Source: Ignavibacteriales bacterium (GTDB lineage Bacteria > Bacteroidota > Ignavibacteria > Ignavibacteriales > Ignavibacteriaceae). Taken from it: DNA of 64,000 nt. The position numbers and the translations under genes were made by a program. Under the pieces are notes generated by a model, which had not been told where the DNA came from, ran no database searches, and saw nothing but the letters and a program-made list of their open reading frames with translations. The DNA lies in contig CP054182.1 of NCBI GenBank assembly GCA_015709675.1, forward strand, positions 2,397,448 through 2,461,447, read 5' to 3'. Positions 56,158 to 64,000 of this stretch are shown here, piece by piece; position 1 is the stretch's first letter; each line of letters begins with the position of its first letter.

Positions 56158-56864
56158 GAGCTTCTTTTATCGTACTCTTTTTTAATACTTTCTGCATACC
56201 AGGAGGTAACCATTCTAGGCCGTGTAATGGCGGTACCTGCAACCACAGCGAATGCACCGAGAGCAATCATTCTTCCGGCATCGGAAGGGGTATTAATTCT
56301 TCCTTCTGCAATGACTGGAATAGCAACTTTTCTCACCAGTTCTTCAAGCAGATCAAAATCCGGGCCTGATAGTTTTTTCCCTGAAGTTTCAGGGGTATAT
56401 CCTGACAGCGTTGTCGAGATACAATCCGCCCCGGCATCAGCACAGGCAATACCTTCTTCAATTGTCGCAATATCTGCCATTACAGGGAGGGGATAACGCT
56501 TTTTAAGCTCATGTATAAACTCCGGGCCGGTTAATCCCTCCCGCTGTCTGAATGTTCCGTCTACCGCGGCCATATGAATTCCGGTTTTCATGATCTCTTC
56601 AAACTCCCTGAAAGAACCAGTAATTCTCACGTATCCGTCCTCAAACTTGCTTTTTGTAAGTCCAATAACCGGAACGCTTACACTTTTCACGATCATTTCT
56701 GTCTTATCAATATCCCTTGACCTGATGCCAACCGCACCCCCCATGACTGCTGCTTTAGCAAAGAGAGTTACCCCTTCAGGAGAGTTAAACGGATCATCTC
56801 CCTCTGACTGGCAGGAGACAATCAGACCACCCTTCAGAGCAGATAATATTTCTTTTGTTTCCAT
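56154..56864 (-). CDS. nanE: N-acetylmannosamine-6-phosphate 2-epimerase
   Basis: The 236-residue TIM-barrel protein has the NanE landmarks: GGLIVSCQSEGDDPFNSPE, VPVIGLTKSKF with the catalytic Lys, MADIATIEEGIACADAGADCISTTLSGYT and VIAEGRINTPSDAGRMIALGAFAVVAGTAITRP. It converts ManNAc-6-P to GlcNAc-6-P in sialic-acid or amino-sugar catabolism. It overlaps the hydantoinase-like gene and the mutase gene, so it is fixed in this operon. NanA and NanK are not present in the window. Confidence 0.92.
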   Translation of the reverse strand: METKEILSALKGGLIVSCQSEGDDPFNSPEGVTLFAKAAVMGGAVGIRSRDIDKTEMIVKSVSVPVIGLTKSKFEDGYVRITGSFREFEEIMKTGIHMAAVDGTFRQREGLTGPEFIHELKKRYPLPVMADIATIEEGIACADAGADCISTTLSGYTPETSGKKLSGPDFDLLEELVRKVAIPVIAEGRINTPSDAGRMIALGAFAVVAGTAITRPRMVTSWYAESIKKEYDKRSS

Positions 56865-59020
56865 TATTTTTTAGCAGCTGAAATTATTACAACATTCTGA
56901 TCAGGAGGAGTATTTTTCAGTTCAAGTTCAGCAACGGAGATAAGCTGTGACTCGACCATTAATCCTGTCAGATCAAGTACTTTTCTTGAATAGAGAACAA
57001 ATATATCAGGGAGCAGGGCACCTGCATCTCCAAAAGTTGTGTATTCAGAAATAATCTTTGCCAGTTCAGCTTTTACGTTCTGACAGGGGAGCATGATAAC
57101 TTTAGCATCAGATAACTGCAGTTTAATTGTTCCTTCAACGTCTAGAACTCTGATGCCCGATTTGCTCTTTGATGTGAGTCCAAAAAAGGATTTTGCCGTG
57201 CTCCGTGAAGTAAAAACCCGGAAGAACTCGGTTTGCCCTTCAATTCTTATAGTCGCAGGATCACACTTCATGCTTTGTGATGCAATCTTACTTAACTCAT
57301 TATCTTCAAGGTACTTAGCTCCAAGTTCCTTGGTTCTCATCTCGCTTGAACCCGTTGCGGTTGCAATCACTTTTTTGTTTTGATTATCAATCTCGATTGT
57401 GACTTCAACTGAATCCGGTGATGCTCCCATATTCAGCACCGAATCAACTGCCAGCTGCCGTAAATTCATTATATCCCCTTCGGTTGGGTTGATGATATTC
57501 TTTTCCACCGAATCTCTTATAATTCCCAGTGCAGCACCAATCGCGGAAATTACTTCGCAGTTCTCAGCTATTTTGTGCTCCACATTCATATGGTTGGCTG
57601 TAAAAGGAACGATTGCAGATGCTCCGCCGCCGCCGCCAATGAAGCGGAGCATATCACTGTCCAACTTATATTCACGCGATAATTGTTCAATTACCGGTTT
57701 TATTTTCTTTGCGGAGATTGTGAGAATATCCTTAGCAAGCTCTTCTGCTGGCTTTTTATAGATTGCCGAGAGAGATGCAAAAGCATTTTTGATACTGGTC
57801 ATGTTTGCAAAACCATGTCCGGCATCTTTAACCAGTCCGAGGAAATAAGATGCCCCGGTCGGAGTTATGGTAAATTTTTTGTTTGATATCGCTGGGTCCA
57901 CTATTGCCAGGTAATCTGAAGGATCTCCGTCAACTGGTTTCACTTTTTCAATTGTGATGTTAGTGAAATCAGAATCGTTTGAATAAGAAACATAATGAAG
58001 TTTCGCAATATGTGCAGATCTCGGGCCGACATCGGTAATATGTTTCCCATCCGTTCTTGGAACCGAGCCCCCTGCAATTCCAAGAGTACGCACATCAAGT
58101 GTACGAAGAAAGAGACGGTTTTTTCCTATCTGAGCACTCTTAACCTGAGGTTTACCATTTTTAATGACGGAGATATCTGTTGAAGTACCTCCGACTTCCA
58201 GAAAAATGCCGTCGGATATTTTTACATACATCAGGGCTGCAGCAACACCTGCAGCAGGACCCGAGAGCATCGTTAAAATCGGGCGGCGCCTCATTTCATT
58301 GATATCCATGATACCACCGTCAGACCTCATTACCATTAGCGGGGCTGATATCCCGCTCTCTCTTACTGCTTTTTCCGTCAGATTGGCTGTCTCAAGCATT
58401 TTTGGCATCATACTGGCGTTAATTACCGCCGTGCGGGTTCTCACCCGTAATCCATATAATCTGGAAATTCTGCTTGCGGGCGTGCAGAGTATTCCCATTT
58501 GTTCGGAGGTCCGGGTAACGTATTCTTCGATGCCGGGGTCATCCACACCGAATGCTTCTGATGCAACTAGTACTTTTACTCCGTCTGCGAGCAGCTCTTT
58601 TATTAAACCGGGGACAGCGCTTTTCCATTCAGGGTCAGAAGTGTCAAGGTACCGGTATGAAGTATGTAAATATTTTGAAGGTGACAGTTCTATGTTGCCC
58701 ACATTGCTTTGCTTTTTTGAAAGTTTTCCTTCAAAACCTTTTCCGAGTCCGATGATTCCTACTTTGGCAACATCACCCTCAAGAAGAGCATTTGTTGCCT
58801 GCGTGGTTGAGTGTGCAATCAGTTTAACTTCTTCCGGATGAATATGAGCTTCGTTTATCAGCTGCATCATTGAATCAACTACGCCTCTGGCAACGCCTTC
58901 CTCTGAAGTATGGGTTGTAGGAACGCAGGCCTTTCCGACTATTGAAAAGTCAGAGATATCAACTGCAACTGCATGGGTAAACGTACCCCCGACATCAATT
59001 CCGATTTTAATTTTTCTCAT
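56864..59020 (-). CDS. Hydantoinase/oxoprolinase-family ATPase (HyuA-like)
   Basis: The 718-residue protein has an actin-like ATPase core: [16 protein letters not shown] at the start, [43 protein letters not shown] and [17 protein letters not shown]. This corresponds to the hydantoinase A/oxoprolinase family, which uses ATP to open cyclic amide or lactam rings, or to activate small molecules. A HyuB partner gene is absent, unlike the usual arrangement. The gene sits between a transporter gene and nanE, an unusual pairing that suggests an amide- or lactam-containing sugar derivative as substrate; that is inference. Confidence 0.88.
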   Translation of the reverse strand: MRKIKIGIDVGGTFTHAVAVDISDFSIVGKACVPTTHTSEEGVARGVVDSMMQLINEAHIHPEEVKLIAHSTTQATNALLEGDVAKVGIIGLGKGFEGKLSKKQSNVGNIELSPSKYLHTSYRYLDTSDPEWKSAVPGLIKELLADGVKVLVASEAFGVDDPGIEEYVTRTSEQMGILCTPASRISRLYGLRVRTRTAVINASMMPKMLETANLTEKAVRESGISAPLMVMRSDGGIMDINEMRRRPILTMLSGPAAGVAAALMYVKISDGIFLEVGGTSTDISVIKNGKPQVKSAQIGKNRLFLRTLDVRTLGIAGGSVPRTDGKHITDVGPRSAHIAKLHYVSYSNDSDFTNITIEKVKPVDGDPSDYLAIVDPAISNKKFTITPTGASYFLGLVKDAGHGFANMTSIKNAFASLSAIYKKPAEELAKDILTISAKKIKPVIEQLSREYKLDSDMLRFIGGGGGASAIVPFTANHMNVEHKIAENCEVISAIGAALGIIRDSVEKNIINPTEGDIMNLRQLAVDSVLNMGASPDSVEVTIEIDNQNKKVIATATGSSEMRTKELGAKYLEDNELSKIASQSMKCDPATIRIEGQTEFFRVFTSRSTAKSFFGLTSKSKSGIRVLDVEGTIKLQLSDAKVIMLPCQNVKAELAKIISEYTTFGDAGALLPDIFVLYSRKVLDLTGLMVESQLISVAELELKNTPPDQNVVIISAAKK

Positions 59021-59073
59021 ATACAGCCATCAAAATAGTTATCCAATGATTCATACTTATAACTCCGCCATTA

Positions 59074-60549
59074 TCAGGGATAATAAATGAAGGCTGACAC
59101 GGCTAATCCGAGGACTGCAATAATCCATGTGTAAGCGATGGTATTCCATAAAATTTTCTGAACCTCAACCCTCATCTCATTTGCCAACCAGACATTTTGT
59201 GTATTGGTCGGATCACTGATACCCTGAATCTGTCCCACAGAAAGCAGCAGTCCCATAATTGCACCGGGAACCATCCCTGATGCAAGAAGAATAGCGGCAA
59301 TGCCATAACCCATTCCCCAAACATTCAGAGGACCCCTGTAGAGTGCCAGGGGAGCTGCCAGACCAAAGGTAATGATGTAGGACAGTTGTCCTGTTGGTAT
59401 AATGGAGGAAATTACCGGCCGCAAAAGTGTAAGCACCGGCCAGCCATCGGGATAAAATGCTGCTGCTGCATTACCTGATGGGCCCATTACTGCATTTAGA
59501 AGCATTCCGATTCCGAGCATGAGAGCAACCGCAGGCATAACCACTGAACCACCTTCAAGAATTGATCTCACGAGGATATTAAGACTGTTTTTCTGGTACG
59601 TCGTCAGGAAGCCATAAATTAGCCCGGTAATAAATGCAGCGATAAAATTCATGTCAAAAAAGAGAATCAGCAGCAGCGGGACTACCGGAATAAGGTATGC
59701 TCCCCAGAAAATTCCTTTATGCTCTTTTTTTGAAATCAGGCGGTATATAGTTATCCCGAAGATGGCAATCAGACCAATCAGAATGAAATACTTAATTGAG
59801 AGCCCGGCTGACTTTGCAACCGATGAAATCTGTTCGAATGTCTCTTCACCAAGCATTCCTTTAACAGGAAAATAGAGCAGAGCAAGGAGAACAAGCGCCC
59901 CAAGTGAGATGCCAATCTTTTTAAAGTTGATATCGTGTCCGTCACGATACAGCTGAATGGTAAGATACACTGCTGCAACTAAAAAAGATATGGCAAACAT
60001 AATAAGAGCGAAAAACCTGACTTCATCAGGGGTAAGTTTCAAAACCTCAATATAAACTGCCCAGTTGCCAACATTTAATATTCCCCCTATGCTTAAACCC
60101 AGCAGAAACACACCCACAGTAGTAATAGGGGACAGACCGACTGAAATCAGAATAGGCAGCACAACCGTCGAGACCATGATGATAGCCCCCAGCCCGCCAA
60201 GTGTGGTGAAGAGAAGAATAATGAAGACCATCATCACCATTGCAATTGTCCAGGGTTTGTCTCCCGCGAGTTCGGCCCCTAATTTTATAAAATTTTCTGC
60301 AACTCCGGTTTTCTGAAGCATTATACTGAGCATGCTTCCGAAAATTGCAATGGTGTAAGCTTCCGCAAGCCGGGTTGATCCCTGCCCCAGGACAAACGTT
60401 AAAACATGTTCAGGACTGACACCAGAAATCAGAGGAATAAAAAAAGCCATTAACGGCAGAGCCAGCAGAGCAGGTATCTTTCGGAAAAACATGAGCCCTG
60501 ACATTATCAGGAATACGATCAGGACCCCGGCTAATTGTAACAATTCCAT
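59074..60549 (-). CDS. Polytopic membrane transporter (ion transporter/GntP-like)
   Basis: The 491-residue protein has about 12 hydrophobic segments. Two related glycine-rich regions, FTTLGGLGAIIMVSTVVLPILISVGLSP and the region around IIPTGQLSYIITFGLAAPLALYRGP, match the discontinuous-helix layout of the ion transporter superfamily (citrate/gluconate type). It is the first gene of the operon that contains the hydantoinase-like, nanE, mutase and GH94 genes, and so probably imports their substrate across the inner membrane. Exact family and substrate are uncertain. Confidence 0.8.
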   Translation of the reverse strand: MELLQLAGVLIVFLIMSGLMFFRKIPALLALPLMAFFIPLISGVSPEHVLTFVLGQGSTRLAEAYTIAIFGSMLSIMLQKTGVAENFIKLGAELAGDKPWTIAMVMMVFIILLFTTLGGLGAIIMVSTVVLPILISVGLSPITTVGVFLLGLSIGGILNVGNWAVYIEVLKLTPDEVRFFALIMFAISFLVAAVYLTIQLYRDGHDINFKKIGISLGALVLLALLYFPVKGMLGEETFEQISSVAKSAGLSIKYFILIGLIAIFGITIYRLISKKEHKGIFWGAYLIPVVPLLLILFFDMNFIAAFITGLIYGFLTTYQKNSLNILVRSILEGGSVVMPAVALMLGIGMLLNAVMGPSGNAAAAFYPDGWPVLTLLRPVISSIIPTGQLSYIITFGLAAPLALYRGPLNVWGMGYGIAAILLASGMVPGAIMGLLLSVGQIQGISDPTNTQNVWLANEMRVEVQKILWNTIAYTWIIAVLGLAVSAFIYYP

Positions 60550-60635
60550 TGATTCTGTCTTTACCTATTTAATTAATTCTCAAGTTAATAATAAAACAAG
60601 GATTGGTTAAATTTCAAGAAGTATTTTAAATAATT

Positions 60636-61664
60636 ATGCTTCATTACTTAAAAAAATCCCTAAAAGACTATAATTCTTTTCAACTCGATGTCACTGCCGA
60701 TGAACTGATAATTCTTTCTGAGGTGAATGAGGTAATTTCCGAGGTGAAAAGACTGACCGCAGACAATAGGAATTTCGTCATTCTTGGCGGGGGAAGTAAT
60801 GTTCTTTTCAGCGCGGATTATAACGGAACAGTTCTCATCAACAGGCTTAAGGGCGTTAGTGCAATTTCAGAACTTGATGGTGACTTCCTTATTAACGTAT
60901 CTTCCGGGGAAGACTGGGATGCCTTTGTCCAAACCGCGGTTGAAAACGGCTGGTACGGCCTTGAAAATTTATCGCTGATTCCGGGTACCGTAGGTGCTTC
61001 ACCGATCCAGAACATCGGTGCTTACGGGCAGGAAGCGGGTAATTTTATTCATTCGGTAACATATCTCGATCTTTTATCCAAAGAGATTATTACACTTAAT
61101 AATGAATCCTGCCGATTTGGCTACCGTAACAGCATCTTCAAACAAGAACTAAAAGGCCCGTTTTTCATTATAAGTGTCACTTTCAGGCTGCAAAAAAGGT
61201 TTACTCCGGTATTAAGCTATGCCGATCTTGCCAACCGTTTCAAAGGAAAAGAAACTTCTGACATTTCTGCGCAAGAAGTCAGAAATTCGGTGATCGAAAT
61301 CAGAAGAAGCAAGCTTCCGGACCCGAAAGAAATAGGCAATGCAGGTAGTTTCTTTAAAAACCCAGAGATAAGATTATCAGAATTCAATGTGTTAAAGGAG
61401 AAATTTCCTCAAATCCCGGGATTTATTAAGGGAGATTGGGTTAAAGTGCCGGCAGGATGGCTAATCCAGGAAACAGGCTGGAGAGGCAAACGATATAAAA
61501 ACGCCGGTACTTATCAAAACCAGGCATTAGTCCTAATAAATTATGGGTCAGCAACCCCTGAAGAGCTCATAGAATTGAAGAATTTGATAAAAAAAGATGT
61601 ATTAGACAAATTTTCGCTGGAACTCGAAGAGGAAGTCAATATAATCGGACCGGATTTCGGTTAA
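60636..61664 (+). CDS. murB: UDP-N-acetylenolpyruvoylglucosamine reductase
   Basis: The 342-residue FAD enzyme has the MurB landmarks: FVILGGGSNVLFS for FAD binding, YGLENLSLIPGTVGASPIQNIGAYGQE, FGYRNSIFK and GNAGSFFKNPEI with the catalytic Ser. The length and the YRNSIFK region fit the type I enzyme. It reduces UDP-GlcNAc-enolpyruvate to UDP-MurNAc in peptidoglycan precursor synthesis, in the cytosol. It is divergent from the transporter operon and stands apart from any mur cluster. Confidence 0.97.
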   Translation: MLHYLKKSLKDYNSFQLDVTADELIILSEVNEVISEVKRLTADNRNFVILGGGSNVLFSADYNGTVLINRLKGVSAISELDGDFLINVSSGEDWDAFVQTAVENGWYGLENLSLIPGTVGASPIQNIGAYGQEAGNFIHSVTYLDLLSKEIITLNNESCRFGYRNSIFKQELKGPFFIISVTFRLQKRFTPVLSYADLANRFKGKETSDISAQEVRNSVIEIRRSKLPDPKEIGNAGSFFKNPEIRLSEFNVLKEKFPQIPGFIKGDWVKVPAGWLIQETGWRGKRYKNAGTYQNQALVLINYGSATPEELIELKNLIKKDVLDKFSLELEEEVNIIGPDFG

Positions 61665-61705
61665 ATGGCAGTTACTCTGCCAGACGGCTGTCATTATGAA
61701 CATTC

Positions 61706-61736
61706 TTGAAATAATAGTTATTTCTGTATAATTTAA
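61706..61736 (+). promoter_or_regulatory. Candidate promoter of phenylalanine hydroxylase
   Basis: TTG (61706-61708), 20 bases, then TAATTTAA (61729-61736). The spacing equals the other candidates; the -7 part departs from TAnnTTTG in its last two bases. A TTGAAA-N15-TATAAT reading of the same stretch is also possible but the spacing is short. Confidence 0.35.
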
Positions 61737-61763
61737 GCTATTAAATATTATTAAAGGTTAACT

Positions 61764-62576
61764 ATGTCATCAGAGAAAAAAGAGGTTCTAACTGCCTACG
61801 AAAAAGCCTCGGCAGACGGTGTTGATCCGCGGTGTATTCCTCAGAAACTGAGCGGGGATGTTCCTGTTGGTTCTGAAATTGTGTACCCCAATTATCCTGC
61901 CGGAGATCATGAAACCTGGAGTATCCTTTTCAAACGTCAGATGGGGCTGCTAGAGGGGAGAGTCTGCCGTGAGTATATTGAAGGTACCAGAATGATGGGA
62001 TTTGCACCCGATAAGATTCCATTCCTTGGTGAACTCAGCGGTGTCCTTTCCGAGGCAACAAACTGGAAAGTTGCGCGTGTACCGGGACTGATTCATGAAG
62101 AAAATTTCTTTGAACTTCTCCGGCACAGGATTTTCCCGTCAACGGATTATATCCGCGGTAAGGAAGAACTGGATTATACTCCCGCCCCTGATCTTTTTCA
62201 TGATATATTCGGGCACATGCCATTACTCACCAATCCTAATTTTGCGAACTTTTATCAGAAATTCGGAGAGGCAGCGCTAAAAGCAGAGGGTGAACAGCAT
62301 ATCTGGCTCGAACGGTTTCACTGGTTCACCGCTGAATTCGGACTGATAAACACCAGCGAGGGGAGAAGGATATACGGAGCCGGAATCGTTTCATCACTTA
62401 ATGAAGTGCAGCATGCATTATCAGCTGAAGTGGAAGTTAAACCGTTTGATCCTGAAGCAATCGTTAATCAGGAATATGAAGTATGGCATCTTCAGCCGGT
62501 TCTCTTTGCTATTGAATCGTTTGAGCAGCTCGAGGAGGGCTTTGCACGTTGGACAAAGTCCCAGGGACTGTTTTAG
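61764..62576 (+). CDS. phhA: Phenylalanine 4-monooxygenase
   Basis: The 270-residue protein is a catalytic-domain-only aromatic amino acid hydroxylase of the bacterial monomeric size. The iron ligands are His146 and His151 (PDLFHDIFGHMPLL) and Glu191 (FHWFTAEFGLI). It hydroxylates phenylalanine to tyrosine with O2 and a tetrahydropterin cofactor in the cytosol. Tyrosine then enters the hppD-hmgA-FAH genes located about 14-18 kb upstream. A gene for the pterin-4a-carbinolamine dehydratase partner (phhB) was not found in the window. AAAGG precedes the ATG. Confidence 0.97.
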   Translation: MSSEKKEVLTAYEKASADGVDPRCIPQKLSGDVPVGSEIVYPNYPAGDHETWSILFKRQMGLLEGRVCREYIEGTRMMGFAPDKIPFLGELSGVLSEATNWKVARVPGLIHEENFFELLRHRIFPSTDYIRGKEELDYTPAPDLFHDIFGHMPLLTNPNFANFYQKFGEAALKAEGEQHIWLERFHWFTAEFGLINTSEGRRIYGAGIVSSLNEVQHALSAEVEVKPFDPEAIVNQEYEVWHLQPVLFAIESFEQLEEGFARWTKSQGLF

Positions 62577-62582
62577 TTATTT

Positions 62583-62640
62583 CGCCCCGGAAAGGAAAGA
62601 CTCGGGAATTATCCATGATAAGGAACTAAACGCCGGGGCA
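62583..62640 (+). other. Stem-loop element between phhA and peroxiredoxin genes
   Basis: GCCCCGG (62584-62590) pairs with CCGGGGC (62633-62639), enclosing a smaller hairpin TTATC-CAT-GATAA (62609-62621). No U tract follows, so it is not a standard terminator, and no known regulatory RNA family was recognised. Confidence 0.35.
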
Positions 62641-62670
62641 TGGGGTTAGTAAAAAGAAAAAAGGAAAAAA

Positions 62671-63150
62671 ATGAGTTTATCCGTAGGATCACCTGCACCC
62701 GATTTTAGTCTTCACTGCCACAAAGGAGGCAAGGTTACTCTTTCAGAACTGAAAGGTCAGAATGTTGTGCTTTTGTTTTTCCCTTTTGCAAATACAGGCG
62801 TCTGCACAAAAGAGATGTGTACCTTCAGAGATGGAATGTCTGTATATAATGACCTTAATGCAAAAGTGATTGGTATAAGTGTTGACAGTCCTTTCTCCTT
62901 AGCTCTCTGGGCTGAGAAGAATGGTCTTCAGTTTGACCTGCTTTCCGATTTTAACAAAACAACTATTAAAGATTACGATTCAGTGTTTGATGTTTTTGGC
63001 GCGGGCAAGTGGGACTTCGCCGGAGTATCAAAGCGCTCAGCGTTTGTTGTTGATAAAGATGGAATAATCAGATATATGGAAATTCTCCCTTCACCCGGAG
63101 ATGAACCGAATTATGATGCGATTAAAAAAACAGTAGAATCACTTTCCTGA
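62671..63150 (+). CDS. Peroxiredoxin (AhpC/TSA family, AhpE-like)
   Basis: The 159-residue thioredoxin-fold protein has the peroxidatic motif FPFANTGVCTKEMCTF with Cys45; Cys50 could serve as a nearby resolving residue. Conserved Arg in the C-terminal SKRSAFVVDKDGIIRY supports it. It reduces peroxides in the cytosol using thiol donors. It is followed one base later by a rhodanese gene and then by a second peroxiredoxin, forming a small redox-protection operon. Confidence 0.93.
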   Translation: MSLSVGSPAPDFSLHCHKGGKVTLSELKGQNVVLLFFPFANTGVCTKEMCTFRDGMSVYNDLNAKVIGISVDSPFSLALWAEKNGLQFDLLSDFNKTTIKDYDSVFDVFGAGKWDFAGVSKRSAFVVDKDGIIRYMEILPSPGDEPNYDAIKKTVESLS

Positions 63151-63151
63151 A

Positions 63152-63472
63152 ATGTTCCTCAGAATTGAGCCTTCTGCCGCGGCAGAAGCATTAAAAAATG
63201 AAAACAATGTCATGCTCCTTGACGTGAGAGAGCAATGGGAGTATGACATTGTTCATATAAAAGAATCAGTCCTGATCCCTCTCCGCACACTGCCTACCCG
63301 GCTCGATGAACTCAGAGTATATAACAAAATATTTGTATTGTGCCATCATGGATTCCGCAGTATTTCAGCATGTGAATATCTTTTAAGCGAAGGTATAAAA
63401 ACAGTTTACAATGTTGACGGAGGAATAGACCGGTGGGCTGATGAAGCAGATACAACTCTCGAAAAATATTAA
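63152..63472 (+). CDS. Single-domain rhodanese
   Basis: The 106-residue rhodanese-like protein has VMLLDVREQWEYDIVHI and the active-site loop LCHHGFRS with Cys64. It would transfer sulfur between thiol carriers, or work as a persulfide carrier. The position between two peroxiredoxin genes suggests a role in thiol or sulfur redox homeostasis. No signal peptide is present, so cytosolic. Confidence 0.93.
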   Translation: MFLRIEPSAAAEALKNENNVMLLDVREQWEYDIVHIKESVLIPLRTLPTRLDELRVYNKIFVLCHHGFRSISACEYLLSEGIKTVYNVDGGIDRWADEADTTLEKY

Positions 63473-63484
63473 AAGGATTATGTC

Positions 63485-63940
63485 ATGTTAGAACCCGGCA
63501 AAAAAGCACCCGCATTTACTTTAAAAAACCAGGATGGAAAATCAGTTTCGCTGAAAGATTTTACCGGCAAACAGGTTATCCTTTATTTTTATCCCAAGGA
63601 TATGACAAGCGGTTGTACTCAGGAGGCTTGTGATTTCAGAGACCGTTTTGACCATGTAAAAACCGCGAAAGCTGTTATACTGGGAGTTAGTCCTGATTCA
63701 GTGGCGATGCATAAGAAATTTGCCGAAAAATACGAACTTCCGTTTGATCTTCTCAGTGATGAATCAAAAGAAATGCTTATGAAATACGGTGTATGGAAAG
63801 AAAAGAGCATGTACGGCAAAAAATATATGGGAGTAGAACGGACAACGGTTATCATTGACAAAGAAGGAAAGATAAAACAGATTTTCCCAAAGGTTAAAGT
63901 TAATGGTCACGCTGACGAAGTCCTGAAAGCATTGAAATAG
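63485..63940 (+). CDS. bcp: Thioredoxin-dependent peroxiredoxin (BCP/PrxQ)
   Basis: The 151-residue protein has the BCP/PrxQ pattern: LEPGKKAPAFTLKNQDGKSVSL, FYPKDMTSGCTQEACDF with peroxidatic Cys44 and resolving Cys49 five residues later, and GVERTTVIIDKEGKI. It reduces hydroperoxides with thioredoxin in the cytosol. It lies 12 bases after the rhodanese gene in the same unit. Confidence 0.95.
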   Translation: MLEPGKKAPAFTLKNQDGKSVSLKDFTGKQVILYFYPKDMTSGCTQEACDFRDRFDHVKTAKAVILGVSPDSVAMHKKFAEKYELPFDLLSDESKEMLMKYGVWKEKSMYGKKYMGVERTTVIIDKEGKIKQIFPKVKVNGHADEVLKALK

Positions 63941-64000
63941 CCGATGGTTTATATAACGAGAAGAGAAACCTTCGCTGCATCCCATAGACTGTATAATCCG

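Noticed and set aside
61666-61682. TGGCAG/CTGCCA hairpin after murB as a terminator
   Set aside because: The stem is only six pairs and no T tract follows.

Overview
The window looks like chromosomal DNA from an Ignavibacteria-type member of the Bacteroidota/Chlorobi branch. The reasons are moderate GC content, long tracts of FCB-type secreted proteins (PKD arrays, DUF5916 barrel, Fn3-like secreted protein), multihaem cytochromes, and several promoter candidates of the form TTG-N20-TAnnTT, which resemble the Bacteroidota primary-sigma promoter rather than the E. coli one. This placement is inferred from gene content; no marker gene such as 16S is present. No rRNA, tRNA, CRISPR array, transposase or phage gene was seen.

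Region 1 (1-15.6 kb, + strand) is a surface/sensor locus. It reads: 3' part of a FecR/Ig-like secreted protein, a 1618-residue protein with 15 PKD repeats, a transmembrane histidine kinase, then a second LysM-FecR-Ig protein and a second 15-PKD protein. The two protein pairs are paralogous and flank the kinase. A strong bidirectional terminator closes the locus at 15.6 kb.

Region 2 (15.6-34 kb) is mixed housekeeping with several oddities. On the minus strand are a CBS-pair protein, HtpG and a CBM9/DUF5916 barrel. On the plus strand are a stand-alone B12-binding protein with the CarH-type W-x9-EH signature and an Mla-like lipid transport operon (permease, ATPase-like protein, MCE protein, TPR lipoprotein) whose ATPase has lost every catalytic motif. 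On the minus strand follows a three-receiver histidine-kinase-like protein whose phosphoacceptor His is Ser. Then come a small secreted Fn3-like protein, Maf, a flippase-like membrane protein, NADP isocitrate dehydrogenase, YtxH and DUF948-like envelope proteins, an EF-G-like GTPase and a HIT hydrolase.

Region 3 (34.3-38.8 kb, - strand) is a putative extracellular electron transfer conduit. It encodes a four-haem cytochrome c554-like protein, an outer-membrane beta-barrel, a 14-haem periplasmic or surface cytochrome, a 7-haem lipoprotein and a MarR regulator.

Region 4 (39-49.2 kb, + strand) carries an ABC-2 exporter pair, a YhcH protein with an M14 peptidase, and the tyrosine degradation genes: 4-hydroxyphenylpyruvate dioxygenase, homogentisate dioxygenase, an aminotransferase of the HisC type and fumarylacetoacetase. 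A CtlX-type amidinohydrolase follows. Phenylalanine hydroxylase, which feeds this pathway, lies 14 kb away at 61.8 kb. Maleylacetoacetate isomerase was not found in the window.

Region 5 (49.2-60.5 kb, - strand) is a carbohydrate/amino-sugar locus. A five-gene operon encodes a membrane transporter, a hydantoinase/oxoprolinase-type ATPase, a NanE-type ManNAc-6-P epimerase, a phosphohexomutase and a GH94 phosphorylase, and ends in a terminator. Downstream are an AAC(3)-fold acetyltransferase, an aldose epimerase and an L,D-transpeptidase-like protein. Region 6 (60.6-64 kb, + strand) holds MurB, phenylalanine hydroxylase, two peroxiredoxins and a rhodanese.
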